A DNA stretch of 64,000 nucleotides from Frankia sp. RB7 (GCA_030403585.1 JAUEPE010000013.1:78352-142351); one strand, 5' to 3'; shown: positions 1 to 9,076, numbered from the stretch's first letter. Translations and numbers: made by a program. Notes: generated by a model from the sequence alone, not told the origin.

Positions 1-217
1 CACCCCTCTCCTGCTGCCGGCCATGGGCAAGGGCCGCAAAGCGGCAAAAACGCGCGCCATCGCGTTCGGCTTCCAGGTGGTGCTGGGCACGCTGGTGAAC
101 GCGATCCTCAACGATCCCGGACCGCTGTCGCTTCGATCGAAAGAGATGGAGACGCGGCTCGCGGGCTGCCTGTTGCTGCTGCTGCAGGCGGACATCAGTC
201 AGTCCACGCCCAGGTAA
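1..217 (+). CDS. TetR/AcrR family regulator, C-terminal fragment (gene starts before the window)
   Basis: The frame is open from the left edge to a TAA at 215-217 and reads as the last ~70 residues of a TetR-type regulator. The signs are a helical ligand-domain ending with a VVLGTLVNAILNDPGPL-like stretch and then a leucine-rich final helix (RLAGCLLLLLQ). No start or HTH is visible, so the first ATG at 23 is internal. Its end overlaps the end of livF by 19 bp in a convergent arrangement. It may control a gene further left; nothing here shows its target. The family call rests only on the C-terminal pattern. Confidence 0.6.
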   Translation, partial: TPLLLPAMGKGRKAAKTRAIAFGFQVVLGTLVNAILNDPGPLSLRSKEMETRLAGCLLLLLQADISQSTPR

Positions 218-918
218 GCCTTCTGCACCTGCGGATCCTCGGCCAATGCCGCCGCGGTGCCGGATAGCACGCTTTTGCCGACCTGGAGCACCGTGGCGAA
301 ATCTGACACCTCAAGTGCGAGTTCGATCGACTGCTCTGCGAGCAGGATGGTCAGGCCTTCGCGATGCAGCCGACCAAAGGTTTCGTACATGGACTCGACC
401 ACGGCCGGCGCGAGGCCGAGCGATGGCTCGTCCAGCATCAGGAGTTTCGGATCGCTCATCAACGCGCGGCCGACTGCGAGCATCTGCCGCTCACCGCCGG
501 ACATGGTGCCGGCGCGCTGGGTGCGGCGCTCCTTCAGACGCGGAAAGAATTCGTAGACGCGTTCGAGCAGCATGGCCTTGCGCGATTTGTCGTGCAGCGG
601 CGTCGCGCCGAGCATCAGATTGTTCTCGACACTCTGCTGCACGAACAGCCGCCAGCCCTCCGGCGAGAGCGCAAGGCCCTTGCGCACGATCGCAAAGGCC
701 TTCTGGCCGGCGATGTCCTCGCCGCGAAAGCTGATCGTTCCAGAGTGCACGGGGATGAGGCCGGCGATCGCATTCAGCGTCGTGGTCTTGCCGCCGCCAT
801 TGGAACCGAGCAGCGCGACAACGCTGCCCTCGGGCACCTCCAGCGAGACATCGGAGACGCCGATGAGGTCGCCATAGCGCACCTCGAGATGCTCGATCCT
901 GAGCAATGCTCCGCTCAT
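199..918 (-). CDS. livF: Branched-chain amino acid-type ABC transporter ATPase LivF
   Basis: This is the cytoplasmic ATPase of a hydrophobic-amino-acid-type (HAAT) importer, 239 aa, the usual LivF length. Visible motifs are Walker A GSNGGGKTT (about residues 38-46), the signature MSGGE (about 139-143) and Walker B LLMLDEP (about 159-165), followed by a switch histidine replaced by the LAEQS typical of LivF. Its ATG overlaps the livG stop by 4 bp (ATGA), so the two are translationally coupled. It is the last gene of the livK-H-M-G-F operon. The substrate cannot be read from the ATPase; these systems carry amino acids, amides, urea or aromatic acids. Confidence 0.93.
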   Translation of the reverse strand: MSGALLRIEHLEVRYGDLIGVSDVSLEVPEGSVVALLGSNGGGKTTTLNAIAGLIPVHSGTISFRGEDIAGQKAFAIVRKGLALSPEGWRLFVQQSVENNLMLGATPLHDKSRKAMLLERVYEFFPRLKERRTQRAGTMSGGERQMLAVGRALMSDPKLLMLDEPSLGLAPAVVESMYETFGRLHREGLTILLAEQSIELALEVSDFATVLQVGKSVLSGTAAALAEDPQVQKAYLGVD

Positions 919-1682
919 AGATCTAGCCCGCCCATGAGCTCGACCGGGGTGTGGCCGGCCGCCGCCTTCGCCGCGCGCTTGCCGAGATAGGCCTCGATCA
1001 CAGCCGGGTTCGAGGTGACCTCGCGCGGGCTGCCGCGGGCGATCTCCTTGCCCTGGTGAAACACCATCACCCGGCTCGCAAGCGACATGATCACTTCCAT
1101 GATGTGCTCGACGATGACGAGCGTGATGCCGGAGCGATGGATGTCGCGGACGAGATCGATCGCGAGCTTCACCTCATGGGCGTTGAGGCCGGCCATGGCC
1201 TCATCGAGCAGCAACACTTTTGGCTCGGTCGCAAGCGCCCGAGCGATCTCCAGCCGCTTGCGCCCGGGCGTGCCGAGTGAGCGCGCCGGTGCATCCGCAA
1301 GCCGGCTCATGCCGACGCGCTCCAGTACGGCCCGCGCCTTGATCTCGGCTTGCTTGCGATGCGCGGTGCGCAGGAACGCACCGATCATGACGTTTTCCAG
1401 CACCGTCATGCCCTCGAACGTCTGCGGAACCTGGAAGGTGCGGGCGAGCCCGAGCCCGGCGCGCAGCTCCGGCGTGAAGTCGGTGATGTCGCGGCCCTCG
1501 AAGAGGACGCAGCCGGAACTGGCTTTGAGGTCGCCGGTGAGGCAGTTGAAGAAGGTCGACTTGCCCGCGCCGTTCGGGCCGATCAGGCCGAGAATGTCGC
1601 CCTGCTCCAGCGTCACGGAGGCATCGTCCACCGCCTTGAAGCTGCCGAACGCCTTGGTGATCCCGCGCGCCTCAAGGAGCAT
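915..1682 (-). CDS. livG: Branched-chain amino acid-type ABC transporter ATPase LivG
   Basis: Second ATPase of the importer, 255 aa. I chose the ATG at 1682 (MLLEARGIT) because it has a GGGAG ribosome-binding site and gives the family N-terminus; the longer frame upstream is read-through into livM. Walker A GPNGAGKST is near residue 35 and Walker B LLLLDEAMAGL is present. The signature loop reads LGTPGRKRLEIARAL rather than the canonical LSGGQ-type motif, a divergence also known in some LivG proteins. The start overlaps the end of livM by 11 bp. Confidence 0.92.
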   Translation of the reverse strand: MLLEARGITKAFGSFKAVDDASVTLEQGDILGLIGPNGAGKSTFFNCLTGDLKASSGCVLFEGRDITDFTPELRAGLGLARTFQVPQTFEGMTVLENVMIGAFLRTAHRKQAEIKARAVLERVGMSRLADAPARSLGTPGRKRLEIARALATEPKVLLLDEAMAGLNAHEVKLAIDLVRDIHRSGITLVIVEHIMEVIMSLASRVMVFHQGKEIARGSPREVTSNPAVIEAYLGKRAAKAAAGHTPVELMGGLDL

Positions 1683-2643
1683 GGGTTGCTCCCGTTTCGG
1701 ATGTTGGCTTCCTGGGTCGCGTAAACAGGGCGAGCAGGCCGCCGGGCTGGAAGCGCGCAATCAGCACGATGATCGCGCCATAGAGCACGAAGGTGAGGCC
1801 TGCGCCCTTGCCGCCGAGCCAGTTGTTGGAGATCTCCTCCAAGGGCACCAGGATCGCCGCGCCCACCAGCGGCCCGAACAGCAGCCCTGCCCCGCCAAGC
1901 GCCGCCATGATCAGGATTTTCACCGAGATCAGGATGCCGAAGCCCGACTCGGGATCGACAAAGCCGAACATCATCGCATAGAGCGCACCGGCGACGCTGG
2001 TGAATGCCGCGCTCAGCATGTAGGCGTAGAGCTTGGTGCGGCTCGCGGGTGCGCCGAGCGAGCGCGCGGCGCGCTCGGAATCCTTGATCGCGCGCAGGTA
2101 AAATCCCATCCGGCTGTTGGTCATCCACCAGGTGATGAACAGCGTGATCGCGAGGATGACAAGAAAGAGATAGTAGTACGGCAGCGACGACAGGAACGAG
2201 AGATCGAAGATGTTGCGCGGCACGGTCGGGCCGGAGAGGCCAACCGCCGCACCCAGCCAGTCGGTGTTGGTGACGATCAACCGCATCGTCTCGGCGACTG
2301 CGATCGTCGCCATGCTGAAATAATGGCCCGACAGTCGCAGCGTCGGCACCCCAATGATCGCAGCCAGGCCCACCGCAATCACGATGCCGCCGGGGATGCC
2401 GAACAGCGGCGACAAGCCGAACTTGGAGTAGGACCCCATCGCGGCATAGGCGCCGCAGCCAAAGAACACGACATGGCCGACAGAGACCTGGCCGGCATAG
2501 CCGCCAACGATGTTCCAGGCTGAGGCCGCAATCGCATACAGCAATACCAGCGCGCCGAGGCGTTGTTGGAACGGCGAGGACAAGAGCAACGGATAGGCGA
2601 TCGCAGCGGCCAGGACGACCGACAGCCAGATCAGGCGCCGCAT
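1672..2643 (-). CDS. livM: Branched-chain amino acid-type ABC transporter permease LivM
   Basis: Inner-membrane permease of about 323 aa with 8-10 hydrophobic segments. It carries the LivM hallmark GGYAGQVSVGHVVFFG early in the protein and the coupling-loop region RAIKDSERAARSLG that contacts the ATPases. I chose the ATG at 2643, which overlaps the livH stop by one base (TGATG); an in-frame GTG at 2646 is the alternative. The C-terminal tail (FTRPRKPTSE) is polar and cytoplasmic. It forms the translocation pore with LivH. Confidence 0.92.
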   Translation of the reverse strand: MRRLIWLSVVLAAAIAYPLLLSSPFQQRLGALVLLYAIAASAWNIVGGYAGQVSVGHVVFFGCGAYAAMGSYSKFGLSPLFGIPGGIVIAVGLAAIIGVPTLRLSGHYFSMATIAVAETMRLIVTNTDWLGAAVGLSGPTVPRNIFDLSFLSSLPYYYLFLVILAITLFITWWMTNSRMGFYLRAIKDSERAARSLGAPASRTKLYAYMLSAAFTSVAGALYAMMFGFVDPESGFGILISVKILIMAALGGAGLLFGPLVGAAILVPLEEISNNWLGGKGAGLTFVLYGAIIVLIARFQPGGLLALFTRPRKPTSETGATHAP

Positions 2644-3506
2644 CACATCTTCCCCATCAGGCCCTGTGGCCGGAACCAGAGGAAGAGCAGGAACAGCACA
2701 TAGACGACGATATCCTTGTAGATCGCGCCGATCAGATAGCCTGAGAGCGATTCAATAACACCGATCAGAAGACCCGCGACGAGCGCGCCGGGCACGCTAC
2801 CAAAACCGCCGAGCGAGACCGTGACGAAGGCGACGATGCCGAGCGTCTCGCCGACCGTCGGCACAATGTAGAAGAAGTTCGCGATCAGCGCGCCTGCGAG
2901 CCCGGTGGCGCCGGCCGCGATCCCCCAGGCGATCGCCTGCATGGTGTCGGGCCGGATGCCCATCAGCTGCGCTGCGGTCTGATCCTCCGCCACGGCCAGC
3001 ATTTTCGAGCCGAGCGAGGTTCGCGTCAGCAAGAGATGCAGGCCGAGCGTCACCAGCAGCGCGACCACGCCGGCCAGCAGCCGCGAGGCCTCGATGCGCA
3101 GGCCCGCAAACGCATAGGTGCCGCCGACGATGTTTTGCGGCATCGACAGGAAGTTGGCGCCGAACCACCAGAACACGGAATAGCGCAGCAGCAGCGCGAG
3201 ACCGAAGGTGCCGAGGATCTGCGCAAGCATCGGCCCCTTCATGATGTCGCGGATCAGGGCGAAGTAGACGACGACGCCGACGGTTGCGAGCACCAGCGTT
3301 GCGAGCGGCGCGCCGAGGAGCGGCCCGCCCCCCATCAGGGTGTAGACGACGTAGGCGACATACATGCCGAGCATGACGAAATCGCCATGCGCGAAATTGA
3401 CGATGTTCATCATGCCCCACACCAGCGTGAGGCCCGAAGAAAACAGGGCGTAGACGGCGCCAAGCAGAAGCCCGCCGACAATCACCTGCACGAGGACAAA
3501 GGACAT
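2643..3506 (-). CDS. livH: Branched-chain amino acid-type ABC transporter permease LivH
   Basis: Inner-membrane permease of 287 aa, hydrophobic throughout. It shows the LivH pattern GLLLGAVYALFSSGLTLVWGMMNIVNFAHGDF near the N-terminus in pieces, and the cytoplasmic loop with AVAEDQTAAQLMGI. The ATG at 3506 (MSFVLVQ) gives the standard family start; an in-frame TTG at 3527 would add seven residues, and neither has a strong ribosome-binding site. A GC-rich hairpin separates it from the upstream binding-protein gene, which should let the operon make more binding protein than permease. Confidence 0.9.
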   Translation of the reverse strand: MSFVLVQVIVGGLLLGAVYALFSSGLTLVWGMMNIVNFAHGDFVMLGMYVAYVVYTLMGGGPLLGAPLATLVLATVGVVVYFALIRDIMKGPMLAQILGTFGLALLLRYSVFWWFGANFLSMPQNIVGGTYAFAGLRIEASRLLAGVVALLVTLGLHLLLTRTSLGSKMLAVAEDQTAAQLMGIRPDTMQAIAWGIAAGATGLAGALIANFFYIVPTVGETLGIVAFVTVSLGGFGSVPGALVAGLLIGVIESLSGYLIGAIYKDIVVYVLFLLFLWFRPQGLMGKM

Positions 3507-3540
3507 GAGCCGCGTTGCTCTGATCAAATCATCTTGGGAC

Positions 3541-3563
3541 AGGCGGGGCGCGCAGCCCCGCCT
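3541..3563 (-). terminator. GC-rich hairpin between binding-protein gene and livH
   Basis: A perfect 9-bp stem (3541-3549 with 3555-3563, core GGCGGGGC/GCCCCGCC) closes a 5-nt loop just after the stop of the binding-protein gene. In the direction of transcription the run of T lies before the stem, not after it, so this is not a classic intrinsic terminator. It fits an mRNA-stabilising or attenuating hairpin like those behind other periplasmic binding-protein genes. Confidence 0.6.
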
Positions 3564-3572
3564 TCAAAAAAA

Positions 3573-4826
3573 TCACCAGCCCTTGTAGGGCAGCACCGGC
3601 GGCTTCTCGGCGTTCGCCTTCGGCCACACCGAGACGTAGTTCTCGCCGTCCTGAAGCTGGATGATGGCGCCGGCCGCCAGGATGTTTTGGCCCTTGTCGT
3701 CGAACTTCACGCCCTTGTAGCCGATCATGAGCTGGTCGGCCTTCAGCTCCGTCGCCTTCAACGCGGCCTGGACTTTTGCCGGATCGGTCGAGCCGGCGCG
3801 GTCGATGGCGTCGGCCAGCACGAAGAAGCCCTGCATCTGGCGGGCGACCGTGTCGTCCATCTCCTCGCCGCTCTTCTTCTTGTACATGTCGGCGATGACG
3901 GCCGACGCCGAGCCCGGCGGTCCGACCACCCAGGACGAGCGGTTGAAGACGCCTTGCGAGATCTTGCCGACCGCCTTGATGAAGGAGGGGTCGGAATAGC
4001 CGGCATCGTCGGCAAGCAGGATCGCCGGCTTGTAGTCGAGCGACTGCATGGTCTTGGCGAACAGGATCGCATCCGACGTGTAGGAGATCATGATGATCAC
4101 GTCGGGCTTCTTGTCCTTGAGCTGGAGCACCTGGCCCTGCACGTCGGTCGCATTGACGGGATAGGCGACGTCGAGCGCGACCGGCTGCCCCTTCTCCTTG
4201 AAGGCGGCGCTGATCGTGTTGGCGACCGAGGTGCCGTATTCGGTGTTGTCATGGACCAGCGCGATCGCGTCGGTCTTGGCGCCGGCCGCCTTCATGTCGG
4301 CGAGGAAATCAACGTAGATCTTGGCGAAATCCGTCGCGATCGGCGTGGTGCGGAAGAACCATTTGAAGCCGCGCTCGGTGAGATTCGCGGCGACAGATTC
4401 CGAGTTCAGATAGGGAATGCCGTATTTCTCAGCGATCGCACTCGAGGTCAACGTAATACCGGACTGGTAGGCGCCGAACACGGCTGCGACCTTGTCCTCC
4501 GTGATCAGGCGCAGCGCCTGGTTCTGCCCCGTCGCCGGATTACCCTGGTTGTCGGCGAAGACCGCATCGATCTTGGCGCCGCCGAGGCCGGCAAGGCCGG
4601 TGTTCTTGGCCAGCGGCAAATTGCCGAGCTCTGGATGGGCGTTGTTGATGATGTTCATCGCGACTTCGAGCGCCGCCTTGGCATGCGCGCCGATCGAGGC
4701 GGTACCGCCGGACATCGGCAGGATCACGCCGATCTTGACCACCTTGTCCTCGGCGCGCGCGCCGGCAGCGAGCACAAGGGACATCGCGGCCGCGCAAAGC
4801 AGCCCCGTGACGTGCTTCAATGTCAT
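3573..4826 (-). CDS. HAAT-type ABC transporter substrate-binding protein (LivK-like)
   Basis: Periplasmic receptor of the importer, 417 aa. The ATG at 4826 follows a GGGAGGT ribosome-binding site and gives a clean signal peptide (MTLKHVTGLLCAAAMSLVLA, cut after an ARA-type site). The mature part begins with KIGVILPMSGG, the Peripla_BP_6 start, and contains VAAVFGAYQSGITL and a two-lobed layout ending in a YKGW tail. It is first in the operon. It sits beside inositol genes, so a polyol-derived or acid ligand is as plausible as an amino acid; the sequence alone does not decide. Confidence 0.88.
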   Translation of the reverse strand: MTLKHVTGLLCAAAMSLVLAAGARAEDKVVKIGVILPMSGGTASIGAHAKAALEVAMNIINNAHPELGNLPLAKNTGLAGLGGAKIDAVFADNQGNPATGQNQALRLITEDKVAAVFGAYQSGITLTSSAIAEKYGIPYLNSESVAANLTERGFKWFFRTTPIATDFAKIYVDFLADMKAAGAKTDAIALVHDNTEYGTSVANTISAAFKEKGQPVALDVAYPVNATDVQGQVLQLKDKKPDVIIMISYTSDAILFAKTMQSLDYKPAILLADDAGYSDPSFIKAVGKISQGVFNRSSWVVGPPGSASAVIADMYKKKSGEEMDDTVARQMQGFFVLADAIDRAGSTDPAKVQAALKATELKADQLMIGYKGVKFDDKGQNILAAGAIIQLQDGENYVSVWPKANAEKPPVLPYKGW

Positions 4827-5071
4827 GAAATCAGACCTCCCAAAGGGTTTCCCCAACCAAGATTATTTGGAAAGCTTGGGCGAAGCGCCCGCTTCCGTTT
4901 GATTTATGCCTGGCGACGAGAGGATGGCATGCCAGCGGGACACCGGCAAGGTGAAACGAATTGCGACAATGCTGCACAGGCACGCACCGATTACGCGACG
5001 TGTGGGCGACGCGCGTTCTATCTGGCGTCGTTTATTGCGTACGAGACAACTGCCGCGGCGCGCCTCCTGGC

Positions 5072-5971
5072 TTAAGCAAGCCTGGCCTCTTTCAAGCTCC
5101 TCTTCAGATGGGCGACCCCCTTCCTGGCATAGGTCAGCGGATGCGCCTTCTGCGGATCCTGCTCCGCCTCGACGACAACCCAACCGGAATAGCCCGGCAG
5201 CTCGCGGAAGACCGCCGGGTAATCGACCATGCCGTCGCCGGGCACGGTGTAGACACCGAGATCGCTGCCCTGCCCCAACACCGCATCGAGGAAGCTCCAA
5301 TCCTCGCGGCGCGCCTGCTCCATCACCGCCCGACGCACATCCTTGGCGTGGAAATGGCTGATGCGGGCGCGGTAGCGCCGGGCCAGCGCAGCGGGATCGG
5401 CACCGCCCCAGGTGGCGTGGCCGGTGTCGAGCAGGAGGTGAGCCGCCTCGCCGGTCGCCGCCATGAAGGCGTCGATATCCGCTGCGCTCTCGACGACGGT
5501 GCCGATGTGATGATGATAGACCAGCCTGACGCCTTCGGCGTACGTGCGCTCCGCCACCTCTGTAATGCGGCGGCCGAACTCCGCCCAGTCGCCCGCCTTC
5601 ATCACCGGCCGCTGCGATAGCGGCTTGCTGCGGTCGCCATGGATCGCATTCGAGGTCTCGGCAAAGACCAGCACGGTCGATCCCATCGCCTTCAGCAGAT
5701 CGAGATGCGGACGCAGACGCCGCATCTCCTCATCGGCATCGCGCCGCAAAAGCTCCGCCGAATACCAGCCGGAGATGCAGGCCATGCCGAACGGCGCGAG
5801 CGCGGCCTTCAGCGCTTGCTGCTCGCGCGGAAATTTGTGGCCAAGCTCCATGCCCTCGAAGCCCGCCTCGCGCGCCTCGGCGAGGCAGGTCTCGAGCGGC
5901 GTCTCGCCGCCAATCTCCTGCAGATCGTCGTTCGACCAGCCGATGGGGTTGGCGCCGATACGGATTGGCAT
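5072..5971 (-). CDS. iolE: Inosose dehydratase IolE
   Basis: Predicted to dehydrate 2-keto-myo-inositol (scyllo-inosose) to the cyclohexanedione that IolD hydrolyses. The protein is 299 aa, a xylose-isomerase-like TIM barrel. It starts MPIRIGANPIGWSNDD, the family's typical opening, and has acidic/His metal positions in LVYHHHIGT, LLLDTGHATWGG, SHFHAKD and VVVEAEQDP. A GAGGA ribosome-binding site precedes the ATG. It lies 15 bp after iolD on the same strand, so the two form an operon. A 245-bp gap then separates it from the livK-type gene; I see no clear terminator there. Confidence 0.93.
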   Translation of the reverse strand: MPIRIGANPIGWSNDDLQEIGGETPLETCLAEAREAGFEGMELGHKFPREQQALKAALAPFGMACISGWYSAELLRRDADEEMRRLRPHLDLLKAMGSTVLVFAETSNAIHGDRSKPLSQRPVMKAGDWAEFGRRITEVAERTYAEGVRLVYHHHIGTVVESAADIDAFMAATGEAAHLLLDTGHATWGGADPAALARRYRARISHFHAKDVRRAVMEQARREDWSFLDAVLGQGSDLGVYTVPGDGMVDYPAVFRELPGYSGWVVVEAEQDPQKAHPLTYARKGVAHLKRSLKEARLA

Positions 5972-5986
5972 GTCGTCCTCGTTCGA

Positions 5987-7828
5987 TCAGGTATTGCAGC
6001 GCGCGAGCGCCTCGACGTAATTGTGCCTTGCAGCCTCGACCTCGGTGCGATCCGAGACCTCGGGCACCGCCACGTCCCACCAATGGCCACCAGCATCGGT
6101 CGAGCGCAGCGGGTCGGTGTCGATCACGACGACGCTGGTCCGATCGTGCCGTCGTGCTTCGTCGAGCGCCGCTTCCAGCTCGGTGATATCAGCGACCTTG
6201 CGCGCAATTGCCCCCATCGCGGCGGCGTGGGCTGCGAAGTCGATGGCGGGCAGCGTCTCGTGACGGGTGTCGCGCAGGAGGTTGTTGAACGAGGCTCCGC
6301 CGGTCGCGTTCTGGAGCCGATTGATGCAGCCGAAGCCGCGGTTGTCGAGCACGACGATGACGAGCTTGGCACCGAGCATCACCGACGTTGCGATCTCGGA
6401 ATTCATCATCAGGTAGGAACCGTCGCCGACCATCACGACGACCTCACGCGCCGGATCGGCGAGCTTGACGCCCAGCCCGCCGGCGATCTCGTAACCCATG
6501 CAGGAATAGCCGTATTCCATGTGGTAGCCGCCGGGCGCGCCGGGCTGCCAGAGCTTGTGCAGCTCGCCGGGCAAGCCGCCGGCGGCGCAGAGCACGACGT
6601 CGCTCGGCCGGCTGCGACGCTGAACGGCGCCGACGACCTGCGCGTCGCTCGGCAAGGTCTCGTTGCCGGCCGCGGTGTAGCGTGCAGCCGTTTCCAGCCA
6701 AGCCGTGCGGCCGCTCTTGGCCTGGCCGGTCCAGCCGGCAGGTGCTGCCCAGCCCTGCAGCGCGGCGTCAAGTTCCGCCAGCGCGGCTTTGGCATCGGCG
6801 ACGAGCGGATGCGCACGGTGCTTGCCGGCATCGAAGGTCTGCGTATTGAGGCCAACGATGCGGCCCGCGGGATCGGCGAAGAGCGAGCGCGAGCCAGTGG
6901 TGAAATCCTGCAGCCGGGTGCCGATCGCAAGCACGAGATCAGCCTGCCGCGCCGCTTCGTTGGCCGCGCCGGTGCCAGTGACGCCGATCGCGCCGAGATT
7001 GAGCGGATGGTCGTGCGGCAGCGCGCTCTTGCCGGCTTGCGTTTCCGCAACCGGGATGCCGTGCGCCGTGCAGAAGGCTGTGAGATCGCCTTCCGCCTCA
7101 CTGTAGAGGACGCCACCGCCGGCGACGACGAGCGGACGCCTGGCGGCCTTGATGAGGTCGACGGCTTGCGCCAACTGCGTCTTGTCGGCGCGCGGCCGGC
7201 GCGGCTGCCAGACGCGTTCGGCGAAGAACCAGTCGGGATAGTCGAAGGCTTCGGTCTGCACGTCCTGGCAGAGCGCGAGCGTCACGGGACCGCATTCGGC
7301 CGTATCCGTCAGCACCTGCATCGAGCGCTCGAAGGCGGGCATGATCTGCTCAGGCCGGGTGATGCGGTCGAAATAGCGCGAGATCGGCCGGAAGCAGTCA
7401 TTGGCGGAGACGGTCGCGTCGCCGAAATCCTCGACCTGCTGCAGCACCGGATCGGGGCGGCGTCCGGCAAAGACGTCGCCCGGCAGCAGCAACACCGGCA
7501 GGCGATTGACGTGCGCGACGGCAGCAGCGGTCACCATGTTGGTCGCACCCGGCCCGATCGAGCTCGTCACCGCCATCATGCGCCGGCGGCGCGAGGCTTT
7601 GGCGAAGGCAATCGCGGCATGTGCCATCGCCTGCTCATTATGGGCGCGCAAGGTCGGCAGACGGTCGCGCGCGGCATACAGCGCCTCGCCGAGGCCCGCC
7701 ACATTGCCATGCCCGAAGATCGCCCAGACCCCGGCGAAGAGTGGCAGCTCCTGCCCATCGATCACCGTCTTCTGCGCGGCCATCGCAGCGACGAGCGCCT
7801 GCGCCATGGTGAGCCTGATCGTCGCCAT
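5987..7828 (-). CDS. iolD: 3D-(3,5/4)-trihydroxycyclohexane-1,2-dione hydrolase IolD
   Basis: Thiamine-diphosphate enzyme that opens the six-membered ring in myo-inositol breakdown, giving 5-deoxy-glucuronate. The protein is ~613 aa with the three-domain ThDP fold: N-terminal IRLTMAQALVAAMAAQ, central Rossmann-like domain (GGGVLYSEAE), and C-terminal ThDP motif starting GDGSYLMMNSEI and ending VVLDNRGFG. The ATG at 7828 sits at good spacing from GGGAG; a GTG at 7831 is also in frame. It is divergent from iolG. The partners iolB and iolC are not in this window, so the pathway must be completed elsewhere. Confidence 0.94.
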   Translation of the reverse strand: MATIRLTMAQALVAAMAAQKTVIDGQELPLFAGVWAIFGHGNVAGLGEALYAARDRLPTLRAHNEQAMAHAAIAFAKASRRRRMMAVTSSIGPGATNMVTAAAVAHVNRLPVLLLPGDVFAGRRPDPVLQQVEDFGDATVSANDCFRPISRYFDRITRPEQIMPAFERSMQVLTDTAECGPVTLALCQDVQTEAFDYPDWFFAERVWQPRRPRADKTQLAQAVDLIKAARRPLVVAGGGVLYSEAEGDLTAFCTAHGIPVAETQAGKSALPHDHPLNLGAIGVTGTGAANEAARQADLVLAIGTRLQDFTTGSRSLFADPAGRIVGLNTQTFDAGKHRAHPLVADAKAALAELDAALQGWAAPAGWTGQAKSGRTAWLETAARYTAAGNETLPSDAQVVGAVQRRSRPSDVVLCAAGGLPGELHKLWQPGAPGGYHMEYGYSCMGYEIAGGLGVKLADPAREVVVMVGDGSYLMMNSEIATSVMLGAKLVIVVLDNRGFGCINRLQNATGGASFNNLLRDTRHETLPAIDFAAHAAAMGAIARKVADITELEAALDEARRHDRTSVVVIDTDPLRSTDAGGHWWDVAVPEVSDRTEVEAARHNYVEALARCNT

Positions 7829-7972
7829 CACCTGCTCCCGTTCAACCGCGCCGCCCGACTTGGACCAGCCGGCTGAAATGTTCCATCATCGCGAAGACCG
7901 CGCCTGCGTCGTCGTCCAATCTGATACGATCTTGTAACGCGGCTGATGGCATCGAGAAGGGCACGCTCCGAC

Positions 7973-8019
7973 CTTGACTAGGCGGCGCAGAGAATGGAAT
8001 GCTTATTCGAATAGTCAAG
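7973..8019. promoter_or_regulatory. Divergent iolD/iolG control region with inverted repeats
   Basis: The 241-bp gap between iolD and iolG carries an 8-bp inverted repeat, CTTGACTA (7973-7980) and TAGTCAAG (8012-8019), with arms 31 bp apart. Next to the right arm is a perfect 10-bp palindrome TATTCGAATA (8004-8013). This is a plausible operator pair for an inositol regulator (IolR or similar). No regulator gene is adjacent, so the assignment is inference. Confidence 0.4.
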
Positions 8020-8069
8020 CAAGACGAAGAAAATATGCCACCCAGGGAGTGCTTCCGTCTGAGACGGAC

Positions 8070-9074
8070 ATGATGATGACAATGCAGTTCGGACTTCTCG
8101 GCGCCGGCAGGATCGGGCGCATTCACGGGCTCAATGTCGCGGCGCGCGACGATGCACGGCTCGTCGCTGTGGCCGATGCCTCGGCCGAGGCCGCGTCCTC
8201 GCTCGCGCAGGCTGCAGGTGCAAAAGTGGCCGATGCGAAAACCATTATCGGCGATGCCGGCATCGATGCCATCCTGATCTGCACGCCGACCGACACGCAT
8301 GCCGAATTGATCGAAGCCGCCGTCACGGCCGGCAAGGCGGTGTTCTGCGAGAAGCCGGTCGATCTCGATTCAGACCGTATCCGGCGCTGCCTGGCCACGG
8401 TCGAGAAGACGGGCAAGCCCCTGATGATCGGCTTCAACCGCCGCTTCGATCCGAACTTTGCGGCGTTGGAGAAGCGGCTGCGCCAGGGCGAGGCCGGCGA
8501 GATCGAGATCGTCAACATCATCTCGCGCGATCCCGGACCGCCGCCGCTCGACTATGTGAAACGATCGGGCGGGCTCTTCCGCGACATGATGATCCATGAT
8601 TTCGACATGGCGCGATTCCTGCTGGCGGAAGAGCCGGTCGAGGTCTTCGCGCTCGGCTCGGCACTGGTGGACAAGGCCATCGGTGAAGCCGGCGACGTCG
8701 ATACTGCCGCGGTGCTGATGAAGACGGCGAGCGGACGCATCGCGCAGATCTCGAATTCGCGTCGCGCCACTTACGGCTACGATCAACGCGTGGAAGTGCA
8801 TGGCTCGAAGGGAATGCTGAGGGCCGGCAACATCCACGAGACAACCGTCGAGATCGCCACCGGCGCGGGCTTCCGTGCCGATCCGGTGCAGAACTTCTTC
8901 CTCGAACGCTATGCCGGCGCCTATCGCGCCGAGCTTGCTGCCTTCATCGCCGCCTGCACCGGAAAAGCGGCCCCCTCGCCAACCGGTCTCGACGGGCTGC
9001 GCGCCCAGATGCTCGCCGATGCAGCGACAGAATCGGCCCGTACGGGCCGCCCTGTCGCCATCAAGGCCGCCTGA
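8070..9074 (+). CDS. iolG: Inositol 2-dehydrogenase (IolG-like, Gfo/Idh/MocA family)
   Basis: NAD-dependent oxidation of myo-inositol to 2-keto-inositol. The N-terminal Rossmann domain has GLLGAGRIGRIHG and the catalytic-lysine motif CEKPVDLD. The C-terminal domain has SGGLFRDMMIHDFDMARFL with the Asp/His catalytic pair, then NSRRATYGYDQR, all typical of IolG. Three ATGs in a row at 8070, 8073 and 8076, and another at 8082, make the exact start uncertain; a weak GAGACGG lies before 8070. Its stop is 2 bp before the next gene's start, so the two are one transcript. Confidence 0.88.
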   Translation: MMMTMQFGLLGAGRIGRIHGLNVAARDDARLVAVADASAEAASSLAQAAGAKVADAKTIIGDAGIDAILICTPTDTHAELIEAAVTAGKAVFCEKPVDLDSDRIRRCLATVEKTGKPLMIGFNRRFDPNFAALEKRLRQGEAGEIEIVNIISRDPGPPPLDYVKRSGGLFRDMMIHDFDMARFLLAEEPVEVFALGSALVDKAIGEAGDVDTAAVLMKTASGRIAQISNSRRATYGYDQRVEVHGSKGMLRAGNIHETTVEIATGAGFRADPVQNFFLERYAGAYRAELAAFIAACTGKAAPSPTGLDGLRAQMLADAATESARTGRPVAIKAA

Positions 9075-9076
9075 CC

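Noticed and set aside
3036..5075. Long plus-strand open frame (679 codons) across livH and the receptor gene
   Set aside because: It is antisense to two well-supported liv genes, has low-complexity His/Arg/Asp-rich composition and no domain. Such frames are a by-product of high GC and third-position bias.
5639..7876. Long plus-strand open frame (745 codons) opposite iolE and iolD
   Set aside because: It is antisense to clear ThDP and IolE genes, with Arg/His/Gly-rich composition and no motif or ribosome-binding site.
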